Of a stretch of DNA of 6,969 bases, positions 6,140 through 6,969 are shown in pieces. The DNA comes from Bacillota bacterium (GTDB lineage Bacteria; Bacillota; Clostridia; Oscillospirales; Acutalibacteraceae): positions 1 through 6,969 of the forward strand of contig JAEZFF010000103.1 in NCBI GenBank assembly GCA_023417635.1. Reading direction: 5' to 3'. Both the position numbers and the translations under genes were made by a program. Below the pieces are notes generated by a model. The model was not told the origin of the DNA, searched no databases, and saw only the letters and a list, made by a program, of their open reading frames with translations. Within the stretch, counting starts at the first letter, position 1, and each line of letters begins with the position of its first letter.

Positions 6140-6478
6140 TCAGCCGGGAGGCCACTTCATAGAGCGCCCGCCAAGCAGGTGAAAATGCAGATGCGGCACC
6201 GTTTGGCCGCCGTCTTTGCCTACATTGCAGACAATGCGGTAACCGGAATCCAGATGGTTTTCTTTTGCGAGTTTTGCAGCTATCTCATAGATATACGCCA
6301 CAATCGAACTGTTCTGCGGCGTAATTTCCGCCACAGAGCCAATATGCTCTTTCGGGATAATAAGAATGTGCACTGGAGCCTGCGGCTGAAGGTCATAAAA
6401 CGCCAAAACCTTGTCGTCTTCGTAAGCCTTGCGGCTCGGGATTTCTCCCTTGACGATCTTGCAGAATACGCAGTCCAT
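6140..6478 (-). CDS. HIT-family (Hint-type) nucleotide hydrolase/transferase
   Basis: The 112-aa length is typical of bacterial Hint-like proteins, which hydrolyse purine nucleoside phosphoramidates and acyl- or aminoacyl-adenylates. The histidine triad HLHFH followed by LL is at residues 96-102, with H98 and H100 as core catalytic histidines by family analogy. The N-terminus has CxxC (C3 and C6), which with H45 may hold a structural zinc, as in some family members. The C-terminus GGRSMKWPPG matches the common Hint ending GGRxxxWPPG. The ATG is preceded at 6 nt by a G-rich ribosome binding site (GGGGGG). The gene follows alaS by 56 bp, a gap containing a probable promoter. A link with AlaRS is biochemically plausible, since Hint proteins can act on aminoacyl-adenylates, but this is inference from position. 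Confidence 0.93.
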   Translation of the reverse strand: MDCVFCKIVKGEIPSRKAYEDDKVLAFYDLQPQAPVHILIIPKEHIGSVAEITPQNSSIVAYIYEIAAKLAKENHLDSGYRIVCNVGKDGGQTVPHLHFHLLGGRSMKWPPG

Positions 6479-6525
6479 ACCGAACCCCCCTTTGCATTAT
6501 GAGTTTGAATTGCTCAGATGCTTTT

Positions 6526-6554
6526 ATTATAGACTTATTTTATCATGTCCGCAA
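6526..6554 (-). promoter_or_regulatory. Probable promoter for the hit-to-rnmV operon
   Basis: On the - strand the -10 box TATAAT (6531-6526) is perfect, and TTGCGG (6554-6549) stands 17 bp upstream as a half-matching -35. The -35 lies within the last codons of alaS. Transcription would start near 6519, about 40 nt before the hit ATG. No hairpin terminator is visible after alaS, so read-through from alaS may add to expression. Confidence 0.5.
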
Positions 6555-6969
6555 CGATTTTTTCTGCTGCGGCAAGGGCTTCATCCAGCTTGGAAATGTC
6601 CTTGGCACCGGCCATGGCACTGTCGGCCCGGCCGCCGCCGCCGCCGCCTGCAATAGCTGCAACTGCGCGGACAATTTTGCCCGCATGCGCACCTTTTGCC
6701 TGTGCCTCTTTGCCCGCGCAGGCTGCGATGTTTGCCTTTTCGCCATTTACGTCAGCTAATACGGCAACGCAGTTTTGGGAGCATCCCAGCAGTTTGTCGC
6801 ACATAATGCGCAGCATCGCCGGTTCTACGCCGTCCACCTCTGCGGCAATCAGCTTGACACCCTTTACGTCATGAGCCGAATGAACAAGGCTTTCTACACG
6901 AACATCCGCCAGCCTTGAGTTCAGCGATTCGATTTCACGGTCTTTCGCTTTGAGTTCAGCCGTCACCTG
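6535..6969 (-). CDS. alaS: Alanyl-tRNA synthetase, C-terminal part only (runs off the window)
   Basis: AlaRS charges tRNA-Ala with alanine. Only about the last 144 codons are here; the frame is open to the right edge, so the gene continues beyond it and the GTG at 6966 is not the start. What remains is the end of a coiled linker (ELKAKDREIESLNSRLADVRVE) followed by the C-Ala/DHHA1 domain, which binds the tRNA elbow and supports editing. The DHHA1 glycine signature is present as GGGGGGRADSAMAGAKD; the commoner form has RPD rather than RAD. The tail ISKLDEALAAAEKIV matches the usual end of clostridial AlaRS. The stop is TAA, 56 bp before hit. Confidence 0.95.
   Translation of the reverse strand, partial: QVTAELKAKDREIESLNSRLADVRVESLVHSAHDVKGVKLIAAEVDGVEPAMLRIMCDKLLGCSQNCVAVLADVNGEKANIAACAGKEAQAKGAHAGKIVRAVAAIAGGGGGGRADSAMAGAKDISKLDEALAAAEKIVADMIK

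Noticed and set aside
6627..6650. Run of GCC/CCG triplets in alaS
   Set aside because: It encodes the conserved glycine loop of the DHHA1 domain rather than an unstable repeat expansion.

Overview
The window looks like the junction between an integrated mobile element and a housekeeping region of a Firmicutes chromosome. It is most likely from a clostridium of the Oscillospirales/Ruminococcaceae type. That guess rests on the gene families (ComEC, HolA, RNase M5, a stand-alone HIT protein and a clostridial-style AlaRS tail), the strong Shine-Dalgarno sequences, the use of TTG starts and the moderately G+C-rich chromosomal genes. No single sequence proves the genus.

Left part (1-1495, + strand): the end of an integrative element, either a prophage or an ICE. 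It carries the 3' part of an ImmA/IrrE-type metallopeptidase gene, a weak hairpin terminator, and a complete tyrosine integrase with all six catalytic residues and a TTG start. This part is visibly richer in A+T than the rest. The integrase gene runs toward tRNA-Leu(GAG) and stops 31 bp before the tRNA's CCA end, the classic layout for an element inserted in the 3' end of a tRNA gene. The last ~90 bp of int carry extra DNA-level signals: 11-bp tandem repeats that look like integrase arm sites, a 13-bp palindrome, and a long hairpin that works as a terminator only on the opposite strand, for the tRNA.

Right part (1496-6969, all on the - strand): tRNA-Leu(GAG) with its own near-perfect sigma-A promoter. 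Upstream of it, read in the direction of transcription, lies alaS (only the 3' end is in the window), hit, a purine-type phosphoribosyltransferase, comEC, holA and rnmV. Gaps from the phosphoribosyltransferase to rnmV are short or overlapping (33 bp, 0 bp, then a 4-bp overlap), so these genes probably form one operon. It is probably started by a promoter at the alaS/hit boundary. The products cover DNA uptake (ComEC), clamp loading (HolA), 5S rRNA maturation (RNase M5), purine salvage and nucleotide hydrolysis. They are linked by position rather than by one pathway.

The most notable points are a ComEC whose C-terminal metallo-beta-lactamase-like domain has lost every recognisable metal ligand, and the dense set of recombination and termination signals packed into the 3' end of the integrase gene. 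I found no CRISPR array, no insertion sequence and no clearly new multi-gene system.
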